64,000 nt of DNA from Alkalicella caledoniensis (GCF_014467015.1 NZ_CP058559.1:124001-188000); one strand, 5' to 3'. Counted from the stretch's first letter, positions 1 through 8,365 are shown. Notes: generated by a model from the sequence alone, not told the origin. Numbers and translations: made by a program.

Positions 1-14
1 TTGCTACCTTTTAA

Positions 15-106
15 GAACCTATAGACACCAGTGCTTTTCAGCTTCGCTCTAATTTCGTACTATCGGTTATACCGTTCAAGTACTGGTACTAATAGGTTCC
101 TAACCC
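15..106. repeat. imperfect inverted repeat at window start; right arm resembles a 23S rRNA 3' end
   Basis: The segment at about 15-34 is matched in inverted orientation by 87-106 (15 of 20 positions by eye), giving a hairpin with a loop of roughly 50 nt. The right arm contains the string TGGTACTAATAGG, which is typical of the last bases of bacterial 23S rRNA. The rest of a 23S domain VI could not be aligned and no 5S gene follows. It could be the last piece of a 23S gene lying off the window, a remnant, or chance. No coding sequence is seen in 1-232. Confidence 0.3.
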
Positions 107-163
107 TCTATAAATTCGAATAAGAATTCAACATTCTACGTTCTTTTGTTGGTCAGTTGGTTT

Positions 164-222
164 GTTGGTTAGTTGGACAGGAGTTCAAGGCATCAAATTC
201 TTTTCCTGTCCAACTAACCAAC
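164..222. repeat. perfect 18-bp inverted repeat (hairpin) beyond the 3' end of the nucleotidyltransferase gene
   Basis: GTTGGTTAGTTGGACAGG at 164-181 is the exact reverse complement of 205-222, separated by 23 nt. Both sides continue into low-complexity GTTGGTTAGTTGG-like sequence. It lies just past the stop of the minus-strand gene ending at 233, so it could protect or end that transcript, but no T tract follows. Its architecture (quasi-repetitive outer arms closing on CAGG/CCTG) recalls the repeats around the four-helix-bundle gene at 1355-1711. Confidence 0.6.
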
Positions 223-232
223 TAACTAACTA

Positions 233-1291
233 CTATTCTACTATCCTTAATTCCTCAAAACATGCCTTATTCACTAGTGTCCTATTCTCACAAACCATGA
301 AGGCTTTTATTCTTTGTTTTTTTCCTACTATGCTGTCGGAGATTTCTGCGTTGTCGCCTACGTAGGCATCTTCTAGTAGGATACTTCTTTTTATTACTGC
401 GTTTTTCCCTACTATTGATCCACTGCCTAGTACTGATGGGCCATAGATTTTTGCGCCTTTTTCTATGATGCATTTTTCGCCTATGAATACAGGACCTATG
501 ATTTCTGTTTCTGGGTCTATGTCAGCTCTACGGCCTAGCCAGATACAGTTTTCAAATTTTTTGCCAGGCATGTCTACTTTGACGATTCCTGCAAGGATGT
601 CGAATTGCACACTTTTGTAAACATCTAAGTTACCTACGTCACACCAGTAAGCTTGTGTTTCATAGCCATACATGGCTTGTCCCTTTGTAAGTAAGTCTGG
701 GAAAACCTCTTTACCGAAGTCGTAGAAGGTGTCAGCAGGAATATATTTGAATATTTCTGGTTCAAAGATGTAGATTCCTGTGTTTGCTTTTGTACTTATG
801 GGTGCTACGTCTTTTGGTTTTTCTTGGAACTGGGTGATTCTACCTTCTTCGTTAAGGAGCACTACACCGAATTCTCTTGGGTCATGTACGTTTTTAAGAG
901 CTAGCGAGGCTATGCCTCCCTTTTCTTTGTGGAAGTTGTAGAATTCCGTTAGGTTTATGTCAGTAAGTGCATCACCACTTATGATAAGGACAGGCTCATT
1001 GCCGAAGAAGTCTTGTACCTTTTTGAGGCCACCTGCTGTACCCATAAGTTCTTTTTCTAGTGAGTAGTTTATGTTGAGGTCGTAGGCGCAACCGTCCCCG
1101 AAGTGGTTCATGATTAGTTCAGGTTTGTAGTATAGGTTGATCATTATGTCGCGGACTCCGTGCGCTTTCAGGAGTAGGACAGTGTGTTCTATGCATGGGC
1201 GGCCGCCTAGTTGGACCATTGGTTTACTTACTTCGTCGGTGAGCGGGCGTAGTCTGGTTCCTAGGCCTGCGGCTAGTATCATTGCTTTCAT
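233..1291 (-). CDS. sugar-1-phosphate nucleotidyltransferase with left-handed beta-helix domain (copy 1 of 3)
   Basis: Predicted NDP-sugar pyrophosphorylase that joins a nucleoside triphosphate and a hexose-1-phosphate in the cytoplasm to supply activated sugar for the polysaccharide. The N-terminus carries the nucleotide-binding signature LAAGLGTRLRPLT followed by KPMVQLGGRP. Residues 1 to about 235 form the catalytic Rossmann domain, and from about 250 hexapeptide-like repeats (IIGPVFIGEKCIIEKGAKIY) indicate a beta-helix tail. It is 352 aa long. The start is preceded by AGGAG about 10 nt upstream. Most positions are identical to the copies at 9806 and 28750. The nucleotide and sugar (GDP-mannose or dTDP/UDP-glucose type) cannot be decided by eye. 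Confidence 0.85.
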   Translation of the reverse strand: MKAMILAAGLGTRLRPLTDEVSKPMVQLGGRPCIEHTVLLLKAHGVRDIMINLYYKPELIMNHFGDGCAYDLNINYSLEKELMGTAGGLKKVQDFFGNEPVLIISGDALTDINLTEFYNFHKEKGGIASLALKNVHDPREFGVVLLNEEGRITQFQEKPKDVAPISTKANTGIYIFEPEIFKYIPADTFYDFGKEVFPDLLTKGQAMYGYETQAYWCDVGNLDVYKSVQFDILAGIVKVDMPGKKFENCIWLGRRADIDPETEIIGPVFIGEKCIIEKGAKIYGPSVLGSGSIVGKNAVIKRSILLEDAYVGDNAEISDSIVGKKQRIKAFMVCENRTLVNKACFEELRIVE

Positions 1292-1320
1292 GTGTGAATC
1301 GCTCCTTTCGTTTGGAGAGT

Positions 1321-1770
1321 GGTCAGCAGTCGGCAGTCAGCAGTCAGGAAAAAATTAAAGTTCCTGTTTTTTTATAAAACCACCAAGCAACCTACCCACT
1401 TCATCCATCATCTTATATGTTTCGTTGTACTTATTTTGATCTATGTATTTTAAGTCTTTGGCTAATAGCAGTTGGTACTTTACTTCCTCTAATGACCCCC
1501 TGGCTATTAATAGAAATCTTTTTAGTTCTTTGTTTGTTCCTCTAGCTTTACCTTCTATAATATTACTAGGTATTGACATCGCAGCTCTTCTCATTTGGGA
1601 TGTAAGTCCAAATAATTCATCTTTAGGAAATTCTTTTGTCAATTCATATATCTCTAATACTAAGCTGTGTGCTTTCTGCCATACGATTAGATTTCTAGGG
1701 TCTAAGCTCATGACATTACCACCTTATTCGATTTATTTTTTGACTTTCCTGACTGCTGACTGCTGACTCC
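1321..1770. mobile_element. inverted-repeat-bounded cassette carrying a four-helix-bundle gene
   Basis: The arms at about 1326-1350 and 1746-1770 are inverted copies (about 23 of 25 positions match) built from repeated CAGCAGTC units and closing on CAGGAA/TTCCTG. They enclose one gene, 1355-1711, with almost nothing else. This gives a compact 450-bp cassette between two polysaccharide genes. S23-type four-helix proteins are known from intervening sequences inside 23S rRNA genes, where inverted repeats also flank the gene. Calling this a mobile cassette is inference. Confidence 0.55.
1355..1711 (-). CDS. four helix bundle protein (S23 / rRNA intervening-sequence family)
   Basis: This 118-aa protein has the family hallmarks: N-terminal LIVWQKAHSLVLEIYELTKEFP, then LTSQMRRAAMSIPSNIIEGKARGT, then a helical C-terminus. 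The family folds as a four-helix bundle. It is encoded in 23S rRNA intervening sequences, and relatives act as accessory proteins of diversity-generating retroelements. The biochemical function of stand-alone members is unknown. The start follows AAGGTGG at a normal distance. It interrupts a polysaccharide gene series and is tightly enclosed by inverted repeats, so it is probably an insertion, not a pathway gene. No reverse transcriptase or template repeat is seen nearby. Confidence 0.85.
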   Translation of the reverse strand: MSLDPRNLIVWQKAHSLVLEIYELTKEFPKDELFGLTSQMRRAAMSIPSNIIEGKARGTNKELKRFLLIARGSLEEVKYQLLLAKDLKYIDQNKYNETYKMMDEVGRLLGGFIKKQEL

Positions 1771-1777
1771 TAATAAC

Positions 1778-3679
1778 CTACACTACCCGCCTATACGTCG
1801 TCACTATCTTTTCCATTGTTTGGCGGATTTGTTCGTTTTCGTCGGTTTGGATTATTGCTTGCAGTGCGTCCAATTTTTGTTGGAGTTCTTTTTTGCTTAT
1901 TGGGATTGGTTGGCCTATGTGGATTTTGGAGTGTTCTGTTTGGATTAGGCCTTCTTCTGCCATTAGGAGTTCTTCGTAGAGTTTTTCTCCTGGTCTTAGG
2001 CCGGAGAATTCTATTTTTATGTCTGTTTCTGGTTCTAGGCCTGATAGTTTTATTAGGTCTGTGGCTAGGTCTACTATTTTTACTGGTTCTCCCATGTCTA
2101 GGACAAAGATTTCTCCTCCTTTTGCCATGGCTCCTGATTGAATGACTAGCTGTACTGCTTCTGGTATGGTCATGAAGTATCTATTTATTTCTGGGTGGGT
2201 TACTGTTATTGGTCCACCTTCAGCTATTTGTTGTTTAAATAGAGGAATAACACTGCCGTTACTGCCTAGTACGTTGCCGAATCGAACTGCTACGAACTCT
2301 GTTTTGGACTGCTTGTCCATGGTTTGTATGATCATTTCAGCAAGGCGTTTTGTTGCTCCCATGATATTTGTTGGGTTTACTGCTTTGTCTGTGGAGATTA
2401 GTACAAATCTTTTTGAGCCAAATTTGTCGGCGCATTCTGCAACGTTTAGTGTACCGAAAACGTTGTTTTTGATAGCTTCTGTAGGACTTTTCTCCATTAG
2501 TGGTACATGTTTATGTGCTGCTGCATGGAATACAATTGTTGGTCTGTACTTGGCAAATAGTGATTCTAGTCTTGCTCTATCTCTTACAGATGCTACTATT
2601 ACTTCAAGGTTTAGGTTCCCTAAATGTTTTCTTATTAGTTCTTGTTGTACTTCGTATGCACCGTTTTCAGATATGTCTAGGAGGATTAGTTGTTTTGGGC
2701 TGAATCTTAGGATTTGCCTGCATAGTTCGGATCCTATGGATCCTCCTCCACCTGTTACTAGTACTACTTGGTCTTGAATATAGCCGGTGATTTCTTTCAT
2801 GTCTACGCTTACTGGATCTCGACCTAAAAGGTCTTCTATTTGCACGTCTCTAATATAGCTTATATCAACTTTGCCATCTACTATATCGTAGAGGCCAGGT
2901 AATGTTCTAACTTTGCATTTTGTTTGTTTACATATATTAAGGATTTCTTTTGTTTCTTTTCCTTGGGCTGAGGGCAATGCGACAATTATCTCATCTACCT
3001 TTAATTCATGGGCTTTTTTTACAATGTCTTTCCTTGTACCTACAACAGGCACTCCATGAATTCTACATCCTACCTTGCAGATGTTGTCGTCTATTACTGC
3101 AACAGGATTTTTATTGATTTCTTTTGCAGAAAATAATTCATTTAGTATTACTGCTCCTGCTTTCCCTCCACCAATAACCATTACTCTACTTCGATGTAAC
3201 TCTTCACACCTTATTCCCATTATCGTTCTACGTACAATTCTATAAGAAAATCTTACTCCACCTATTAAAATAGTACTTACTGTGAAAAAAATTAGAGATG
3301 TTGTTAGTGTGTCAATTTCTCTAATTAAAGATAGTGTTAGAACTACAATTACAGTACTTACAGCGCAAGCTTTTATAACGTATAAAAGCTCTTGTATACT
3401 TGCATACCTCCATAAACTTGAGTATAAATTACTTGTAGCAAAAGCTATAATTATTAGCGTTGTAATGATAAATGTATGAGTCCAATAAATTTTTAAGTAA
3501 AGGAAAGATGCAGAGCTGCCATACTTTAAAAAAAGTGATAAAAAAAATGACAAATTTATTAACAAAATGTCAATCAATATTAAAATTAACTTTCTTTGAT
3601 GAAAGTTAATTTTATCAGTGAAGGTTATTAAGCCTCTAATATGAAATTTTAATGGATTTCCTTGCGATTGTAGTTCCAT
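1778..3679 (-). CDS. membrane-bound nucleoside-diphosphate-sugar 4,6-dehydratase (CapD/WbpM/PglF family)
   Basis: A 633-aa protein predicted to convert UDP-GlcNAc into a 4-keto-6-deoxy sugar for polysaccharide synthesis. Residues 25-150 contain about four membrane segments. Residues 160-270 form a Rossmann-like domain (VMVIGGGKAGAVIL), and the catalytic SDR domain starts near 305 with TGGGGSIGSELCRQ. The usual YxxxK is MGATK, the Met variant typical of large membrane dehydratases. An AGGGGGAAAAC ribosome binding site precedes the ATG. Spo0A-like boxes lie about 130 bp upstream. It starts the series that ends with the gene at 233. The N-terminal membrane domain separates it from the soluble CapE-type enzyme at 27640. 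Confidence 0.9.
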   Translation of the reverse strand: MELQSQGNPLKFHIRGLITFTDKINFHQRKLILILIDILLINLSFFLSLFLKYGSSASFLYLKIYWTHTFIITTLIIIAFATSNLYSSLWRYASIQELLYVIKACAVSTVIVVLTLSLIREIDTLTTSLIFFTVSTILIGGVRFSYRIVRRTIMGIRCEELHRSRVMVIGGGKAGAVILNELFSAKEINKNPVAVIDDNICKVGCRIHGVPVVGTRKDIVKKAHELKVDEIIVALPSAQGKETKEILNICKQTKCKVRTLPGLYDIVDGKVDISYIRDVQIEDLLGRDPVSVDMKEITGYIQDQVVLVTGGGGSIGSELCRQILRFSPKQLILLDISENGAYEVQQELIRKHLGNLNLEVIVASVRDRARLESLFAKYRPTIVFHAAAHKHVPLMEKSPTEAIKNNVFGTLNVAECADKFGSKRFVLISTDKAVNPTNIMGATKRLAEMIIQTMDKQSKTEFVAVRFGNVLGSNGSVIPLFKQQIAEGGPITVTHPEINRYFMTIPEAVQLVIQSGAMAKGGEIFVLDMGEPVKIVDLATDLIKLSGLEPETDIKIEFSGLRPGEKLYEELLMAEEGLIQTEHSKIHIGQPIPISKKELQQKLDALQAIIQTDENEQIRQTMEKIVTTYRRVV

Positions 3680-3806
3680 GTTTTCCCCCTATACCAGTTT
3701 CACCCTTAGAAACTAACATTTTATTTGAATTTTATTTGAGCAAATATTAATAAACTGTTAATATTTATATTTTAGTACCTAAGTCCCTATTTTGTAAGGA
3801 TAAACT

Positions 3807-3823
3807 TTCGACCTCATTCGACA
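3807..3823 (-). promoter_or_regulatory. tandem Spo0A-like boxes upstream of the 1778-3679 gene
   Basis: On the minus strand TGTCGAA (3823-3817) and GGTCGAA (3813-3807) lie 10 bp apart, one helical turn. The Spo0A box core is TGNCGAA, so one site is perfect and the other has one mismatch. A similar block, including an adjacent TATTTTGTAAGGATA-like stretch, occurs near 29880-29917. Binding is inferred from the motif. Confidence 0.5.
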
Positions 3824-3977
3824 ATATCTATTATGATAATACATTTTATATCTTTAATTTAATTAATTTTCACGTGTCCATGTATTTTATAATAAGGGAT
3901 TCGACTGTTTTTGGCAAGTAGAAATTTGATAATTTGGCAATTAAAAATATGATAATCCCTAATTCCATTTATGTAAA

Positions 3978-4706
3978 TTATTGGTTGTTTCTTAATATAG
4001 AGTTCTCAACTCTATGACTTGGTCCTTCAAATATTAGTAAGTGACTGTAGTGTACCAACCGATCAACAATTGCACTTGTTAGCCTGTCATTATAAAATAT
4101 ATTATTCCATTTGCTGAACTCAAGGTTTGTAGTTAAAATGATACTTCTTTTTTCATAACACTCGGATATTACATTAAAGAGCAGTTGTGCTCCATCTGTA
4201 TCTAGAGGAATATATCCCCACTCATCGCAAATAATAAGGTCCATCTTCTTTAATTTCCGCATTAACTTGGTTAGACTGCCATTTTCTTTAGCGTCAATCA
4301 GCTCATTTACAAGGGTTGCAGTCCTGTAAAACTTAACTTTTTTGCCATTATTACAAGCCTCAATGCCAATGGAAGTTGCCAGATGAGTTTTTCCTAGACC
4401 CACCCCGCCATATAAAATTAGATTCTCTTTTCTATCGATAAAAGCCCCACTTTTTATGTCTTCAATAGATGTACTCTTAGGGATACTAACTTTTTTAAAT
4501 TCATAAGTCTCAAATGTCTTGAGCATATCAAAGGTCGCGGCCTTGATCGCTCTATTTTTTTTTACTACTTCACGGCATTCATATTCAACTTCCAGTATCT
4601 TAAGTAAAAATTCTTCATGTGTTTCAGCTTTTATGTCTTCATAGTGCTTGACTATGTGGTTACCTAGTCTGAGCAGCCTACAGTATTCGGCTATAGATGA
4701 TTTCAT
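3978..4706 (-). CDS. istB: IS21-family ATP-binding helper protein IstB
   Basis: A 242-aa AAA+ ATPase that assists the IS21 transposase. The Walker A motif is GGVGLGKTHLA (near residue 100) and the Walker B region is MDLIICDEWGY. The sensor region IILTTNLEFSKWNNIF and the C-terminal RLVHYSHLLIFEGPSHR are typical of IstB. The length is normal for the family. Its start overlaps the end of istA, indicating translational coupling. Confidence 0.93.
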   Translation of the reverse strand: MKSSIAEYCRLLRLGNHIVKHYEDIKAETHEEFLLKILEVEYECREVVKKNRAIKAATFDMLKTFETYEFKKVSIPKSTSIEDIKSGAFIDRKENLILYGGVGLGKTHLATSIGIEACNNGKKVKFYRTATLVNELIDAKENGSLTKLMRKLKKMDLIICDEWGYIPLDTDGAQLLFNVISECYEKRSIILTTNLEFSKWNNIFYNDRLTSAIVDRLVHYSHLLIFEGPSHRVENSILRNNQ

Positions 4707-6208
4707 TTGCTGCCACCACCCATCAATCCGTCATAAACGTCTAAATCTGTTGTGTATCCCTTTAATTGTGGCACAAAATCAGGGAGCTCCATATCAGGCA
4801 TTTCTAAAACTCCATTTACTACCCTATGATACAACCCTATCAAGCTGTCAGAATCTCTACAGTTAGCTTCAATGGCCGAACTAAAAACGTTTGCAGCTTC
4901 CTCTATAGAAATATTTTGTAACATTAGATTCAGGGCTTTTAATCCCTGCTTGCGCTCTTCTAAGTTACATGTATCAAAGTAACAACGCATCTCATCTGGT
5001 ATAGATGAATAGAAGCTTGTATACTTTAAAGCAAAAGGCTTTCTAGACATTAAATCAATATATGTTATCCATTGCATAGAGTCTAGCTGGTCACCATATA
5101 GTCGATTATGCCTTACTACCTCTTTGTAATCGTTATTCAGTATTATTACTTCCAAATCAGTGACCTTGGCCCAAACTTGCTGCTGGCAGTATGCTGGAGA
5201 AGTAGAATATGTATATTTACCATCAAGCCTTATTTTCCCATACTTATCTGCCTTTAGCTTTACTAGTTTTGAAGTTTCAAATGGGACAACTGGTAAGGGC
5301 CTAGATGCAGCTATATCTTTTTCGAATAGATAAGATATTTTAGCTTTCTTTACATAGTGGTCTCTATCCATATCTTCTAAACACTCTTGTAGAAGGTCTT
5401 TATTATATTCTTTAAGCTCCCGGAATTCTGGCACCGGCACGAAAAGGTTTCTTCTTGAGTAACCAACTTTGTTTTCAACATGCCCTTTCTCATTCCCCTT
5501 AGAAGGGTTACAAAAGTTATGTTCAAATCCATAATGAAGAGCAAATCTCTCAAAACGCTCAGTTAAATCTCTCTCGTGACTCTTTTTGATTTTCTTTACA
5601 GCAGTGCTCATGTTATCAAACCATATTTCTTTCGGTACTGTGCCAGTAAACTCAAACATGCTTTTAAGAGCTGTAAGTAAGCACTCTAAATTTTCACCCT
5701 TACATAGCTGCACCAATGCACCATTTGAGTTAGGGTAAGATAAGACAAGCTCAGACCCCTCATAGGTAATACCGTTTTCTACAAAGGTTACTTTGCCAAA
5801 ATCTACTTGGGCCTCTCCAGGAGCGTGTTCTAGGGGCAAGTAACAGTCAACAATTTCTCGTTGAAGCTCAGCCTTTCTCTTTGCTACATAAGATCTAATG
5901 GTTCTATCAGACATATCATAATCGTTCTTGAAAACCTTCTGAAGCCTTTCGTGGATTCTCTTAGCAGTATGCCTTTGCTTTCGTGGGGCATTTAGATCAT
6001 CTTCTAACCATTTATCAATTGTTGGCTTAAACTTATCTAAACGGGATTCCCTAGTCTTCTTGGTTTTCTTAATGTTGAAATCCTGGCACTCAACATACTT
6101 ATTTACGGTTTCCCACGCATGGCCCTTTTCTTTAGCAACACTATTGATACTTCGACCTTTATTAATTACTTCTCTTCTGATATACTTAATTCTGTCCATT
6201 GTTAACAT
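4703..6208 (-). CDS. istA: IS21-family transposase IstA
   Basis: A DDE-type transposase of about 501 aa. An N-terminal helix-turn-helix (IKYIRREVINKGRSINSVAKE) is followed by an integrase catalytic core with Asp in QVDFGKVTF, Asp in EIWFDNMS and Glu in KGHVENKVGYSRR. The frame is open farther upstream (to 6271), but the ATG at 6208 has GGAGG 11 nt before it and gives a normal N-terminus (MLTMDRIKYIRR). It appears intact, unlike the IstA at 12804-17786. Confidence 0.92.
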   Translation of the reverse strand: MLTMDRIKYIRREVINKGRSINSVAKEKGHAWETVNKYVECQDFNIKKTKKTRESRLDKFKPTIDKWLEDDLNAPRKQRHTAKRIHERLQKVFKNDYDMSDRTIRSYVAKRKAELQREIVDCYLPLEHAPGEAQVDFGKVTFVENGITYEGSELVLSYPNSNGALVQLCKGENLECLLTALKSMFEFTGTVPKEIWFDNMSTAVKKIKKSHERDLTERFERFALHYGFEHNFCNPSKGNEKGHVENKVGYSRRNLFVPVPEFRELKEYNKDLLQECLEDMDRDHYVKKAKISYLFEKDIAASRPLPVVPFETSKLVKLKADKYGKIRLDGKYTYSTSPAYCQQQVWAKVTDLEVIILNNDYKEVVRHNRLYGDQLDSMQWITYIDLMSRKPFALKYTSFYSSIPDEMRCYFDTCNLEERKQGLKALNLMLQNISIEEAANVFSSAIEANCRDSDSLIGLYHRVVNGVLEMPDMELPDFVPQLKGYTTDLDVYDGLMGGGSK

Positions 6209-6354
6209 CCTTTCATTACCTCCCATTAGCTTCGACACTAATAGGGTACTGTAATTAGGGATTGTTAGCAATGGTTTTTTTATTTCCAGCTATACCTTAT
6301 CAGATTTTACACTGCCGTTTTCTCACTTTTAATTATGCCATAGACAACAATCCT

Positions 6355-6544
6355 AAGAAAAAGGATTTAACTTCTTCAGTTACTATGTCCGACTCTCTTT
6401 CATATGCTTTCTGGACTCTGGGTGAGAAGAGCCGTCATAGTACTTTTTAACAGTTGGTCTTGAAATTCCTAATCTTTTTGTAATGGATCTATGAGATTTT
6501 CCTCTAAGAGCACCCATTCTAATTATATCCACTTCTATTTTCAC
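6355..6544 (-). pseudogene. 5' fragment of an IS21-type transposase gene (remnant copy 1)
   Basis: Reading from a GTG at 6544 (GGGAGG upstream) gives VKIEVDIIRMGALRGKSHRSI and then a helix-turn-helix-like TKRLGISRPTVKKYYDG. After PESRK one base is missing relative to the copy at 11130-11335, which shifts the frame (the intact frame would read SYERDSDIVTDE). The fragment stops where the intact IS21 element ends at 6349. The upstream leader to about 6630 is also shared with the second copy. Confidence 0.7.
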
Positions 6545-6686
6545 ACCCTCACCTCCCGCAAAATATATAGCTATATTTTACAGGATTATTTGATAGGTGG
6601 TAAACAAATTCAGTAGCATTATGCACCTAGGTGGTATACTTTTATACTAGCATTTATAACCGACTTTACAGTGAAGTAGAATGATC

Positions 6687-6713
6687 AAAAAATCCTCTGT
6701 GTAGAGGATTTTT
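6687..6713 (-). terminator. hairpin terminator below the 6871-7314 gene
   Basis: AAAAATCCTCT and AGAGGATTTTT form 11-bp arms with a 4-nt loop, and A/T tracts on both sides make it potentially bidirectional. A near copy lies at 7747-7776, and both are followed by similar sequence containing GAATTGCA and GCACTCCTGCCCC-like strings. Confidence 0.65.
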
Positions 6714-6870
6714 ATCTGAAGAATTACTTTTATAGGTAATACTTCTTTATATGTTACTTAAAACTATCACATATGTGCGTGAATTGCACAATTGCAGGCT
6801 GACCCCATCGCTTCTTATATAACCATATTTCCCCGTTTAAACCCATAACATAAAAACAAATACTAAAACA

Positions 6871-7314
6871 TTATTTCAACAAATCTATTACTTCTGAAAA
6901 TCTATAAGGTTCCAAAGCATCTTTTGCCTTATAGGAAAAATTAATACCCCATTCGGGTAAAGAAACTTGGTCCTCTCTAGGATAATCCTTACCTATAAAT
7001 GGATAAATATCTTTTCCCCATTTTGTGGCAGGTATTAGATACAGAATTCTTTCAGATTCATTTTGCGGTATATATGCAAACGCCATAAATAGGTCATCAT
7101 CATCAATATCAAAATTCTTCTTTTTTACATTTACATAGCTACCCATTCTTGATACAGCTTTTACCTTTACTTTTATAATTCTTCCTAAAGTAGATAAAGC
7201 TAAAAAATTAATTTCACCCGTTGGTCGAGGAGATTCCTCGACAGTAAACCCATTTAACTCAAATTCCTTTTCAAAAAAATCAACTGCCACCGTATTTACC
7301 TCTATTCTACTCAT
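6871..7314 (-). CDS. hypothetical protein, possibly nuclease-like
   Basis: Unrecognised 147-aa soluble protein. The ATG at 7314 is chosen because AGGAGGGG lies just upstream; the open frame extends to 7371 without such a site. The sequence has an alpha/beta pattern with EINFLALSTLGRIIKVKVKAV, loosely like the strand-turn-strand core of PD-(D/E)XK or DUF4365-type proteins, but the acidic residues are not convincing. It stands alone between an insertion-sequence remnant and an inverted-repeat element. Terminator-like hairpins lie on both sides. Confidence 0.5.
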   Translation of the reverse strand: MSRIEVNTVAVDFFEKEFELNGFTVEESPRPTGEINFLALSTLGRIIKVKVKAVSRMGSYVNVKKKNFDIDDDDLFMAFAYIPQNESERILYLIPATKWGKDIYPFIGKDYPREDQVSLPEWGINFSYKAKDALEPYRFSEVIDLLK

Positions 7315-7379
7315 TTGGTCCCCTCCTACATTATTGTTTTGAAAAACTCGTAAACCTCGAGATGCTCTCATCCCCCCAA

Positions 7380-7572
7380 CATTTGCTTAGGATGAACTTC
7401 CAGCAAAATTCAACCTAATAAAACCTAAGTTAAGTGTATAGCCAGTTAGTCTGTTCGATTTTATTAAACCTTTCACACCTTTATGTGTCATAAGGCATCC
7501 CTCCTTAATAAGTTTTGCTGGTTTGTTGCGCTCATCCATTGGACCTTGAGGGAAGTCCATCCTAAGCAAATG
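7380..7572. mobile_element. 193-bp inverted-repeat element (MITE-like or deleted IS)
   Basis: 7380-7401 (CATTTGCTTAGGATGAACTT...) is an inverted copy of 7551-7572 with one mismatch in 22. Inside, a shorter GTTTTGCTGG/CCAGCAAAA pair continues the pairing. A 60-codon open frame on the minus strand fills it, but this probably reflects the repeat and not a gene. It may be a non-autonomous element or the joined ends of a deleted insertion sequence. Confidence 0.6.
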
Positions 7573-7746
7573 ATATCTCTAAAGAATCTGGGTTAGGTCT
7601 TCTTTATCATACATTTATACAAATGGGGAATAGAAGTTTACCTAATTCCTTTTAATAATCAGCAAGTAAGACACAAATATGAACCCCTTACTACGTTTAA
7701 TCTTAAATCATTATTCAACACAGATCCTAAAATACCTGCTTAAATT

Positions 7747-7776
7747 TTAAAAATCCTCACATAGAGGATTTTTTAA
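7747..7776 (-). terminator. hairpin terminator below the small export protein gene
   Basis: AAAAATCCTC and GAGGATTTTT flank a short loop with T tracts, about 100 nt past the stop at 7880. It is nearly identical to the hairpin at 6687-6713. The stretch 7573-7746 shows nothing else that could be recognised. Confidence 0.6.
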
Positions 7777-7879
7777 TGAGGTATGATCTGACTTCCTACA
7801 GGTTTACCTGCATCCTGCTATTACTCACACAGATGGAAGAATTGCAAATTGCACTCCTGCCCCGAAACTCCACCATGGT

Positions 7880-8365
7880 TTACTGAGTTAGGATATTAAT
7901 ACCGATAGAAGCTCCGTACGAAATAGTTAAAACAATTAAACCTGCAATCAGGTTACCAATAAAAATTGCAGGTATTGCTCTCTTTATTCTTAAGTCCAAA
8001 AGAGCTGCTGCTAAACTACCTGACCATACACCTGTTCCAGGTAGTGGAATAGCTACAATAAGAATTAATCCCCAAAAACCATACTTTTGAATCTTTTTTT
8101 TGTTTTTAATTGTCGTGTAAGTTAGTTTATAAATAGCTTTACGCATAATATTTCTTGCATGTAAAAAGTCTAAAACAGGCCTGATCATAAGAAGAATAAA
8201 AGGAACAGGTAATACTCCACCTACTATGCCTAATAAAGTAGCATGGATAGGTGACATGCTTTGTGAAACTCCAAAGGGAATAGCACCCCTTAGTTCAATA
8301 ATTGGTAGTGCTGAAATAAATAGTACTTTAAACTCTAATGTTAGAAATTCAATTAGCCAGCTCAT
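7880..8365 (-). CDS. small multi-drug export family membrane protein (COG2426-like)
   Basis: A 161-aa integral membrane protein with about four hydrophobic segments. Motifs ELRGAIPFGVSQSM near the N-terminus and VAIPLPGTGVWSGSLAAALL in the middle are typical of this family, whose transported substrate is not established. The ATG at 8365 has AGGGGAG close upstream; the open frame continues to 8434 without a good site. It lies downstream of ugd, so a role in envelope or sugar export is possible but unproven. Confidence 0.75.
   Translation of the reverse strand: MSWLIEFLTLEFKVLFISALPIIELRGAIPFGVSQSMSPIHATLLGIVGGVLPVPFILLMIRPVLDFLHARNIMRKAIYKLTYTTIKNKKKIQKYGFWGLILIVAIPLPGTGVWSGSLAAALLDLRIKRAIPAIFIGNLIAGLIVLTISYGASIGINILTQ

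Larger units (their letters stand above)
3906..6349 (-). mobile_element. IS21-family insertion sequence, apparently intact
   Basis: The element starts with TGTTTTTGGCAAG at 3906 and ends with ...GCCATAGACAACA at 6349. The two ends share multiple TGGCA and AAAAT.TGATAA motifs in inverted orientation, as expected for the repeated transposase-binding ends of IS21 elements. It encodes istA and istB, whose stop and start overlap. The right end interrupts an older istA remnant (6355-6544). No clear target-site duplication was seen, so the ends are accurate to a few bases only. Confidence 0.8.

Noticed and set aside
1355-1711. Diversity-generating retroelement accessory gene (Avd)
   Set aside because: No reverse transcriptase, template repeat or variable repeat was found near the gene.
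7387-7569. 60-codon minus-strand gene
   Set aside because: It fills an inverted-repeat element and its sequence does not look like a conserved protein.
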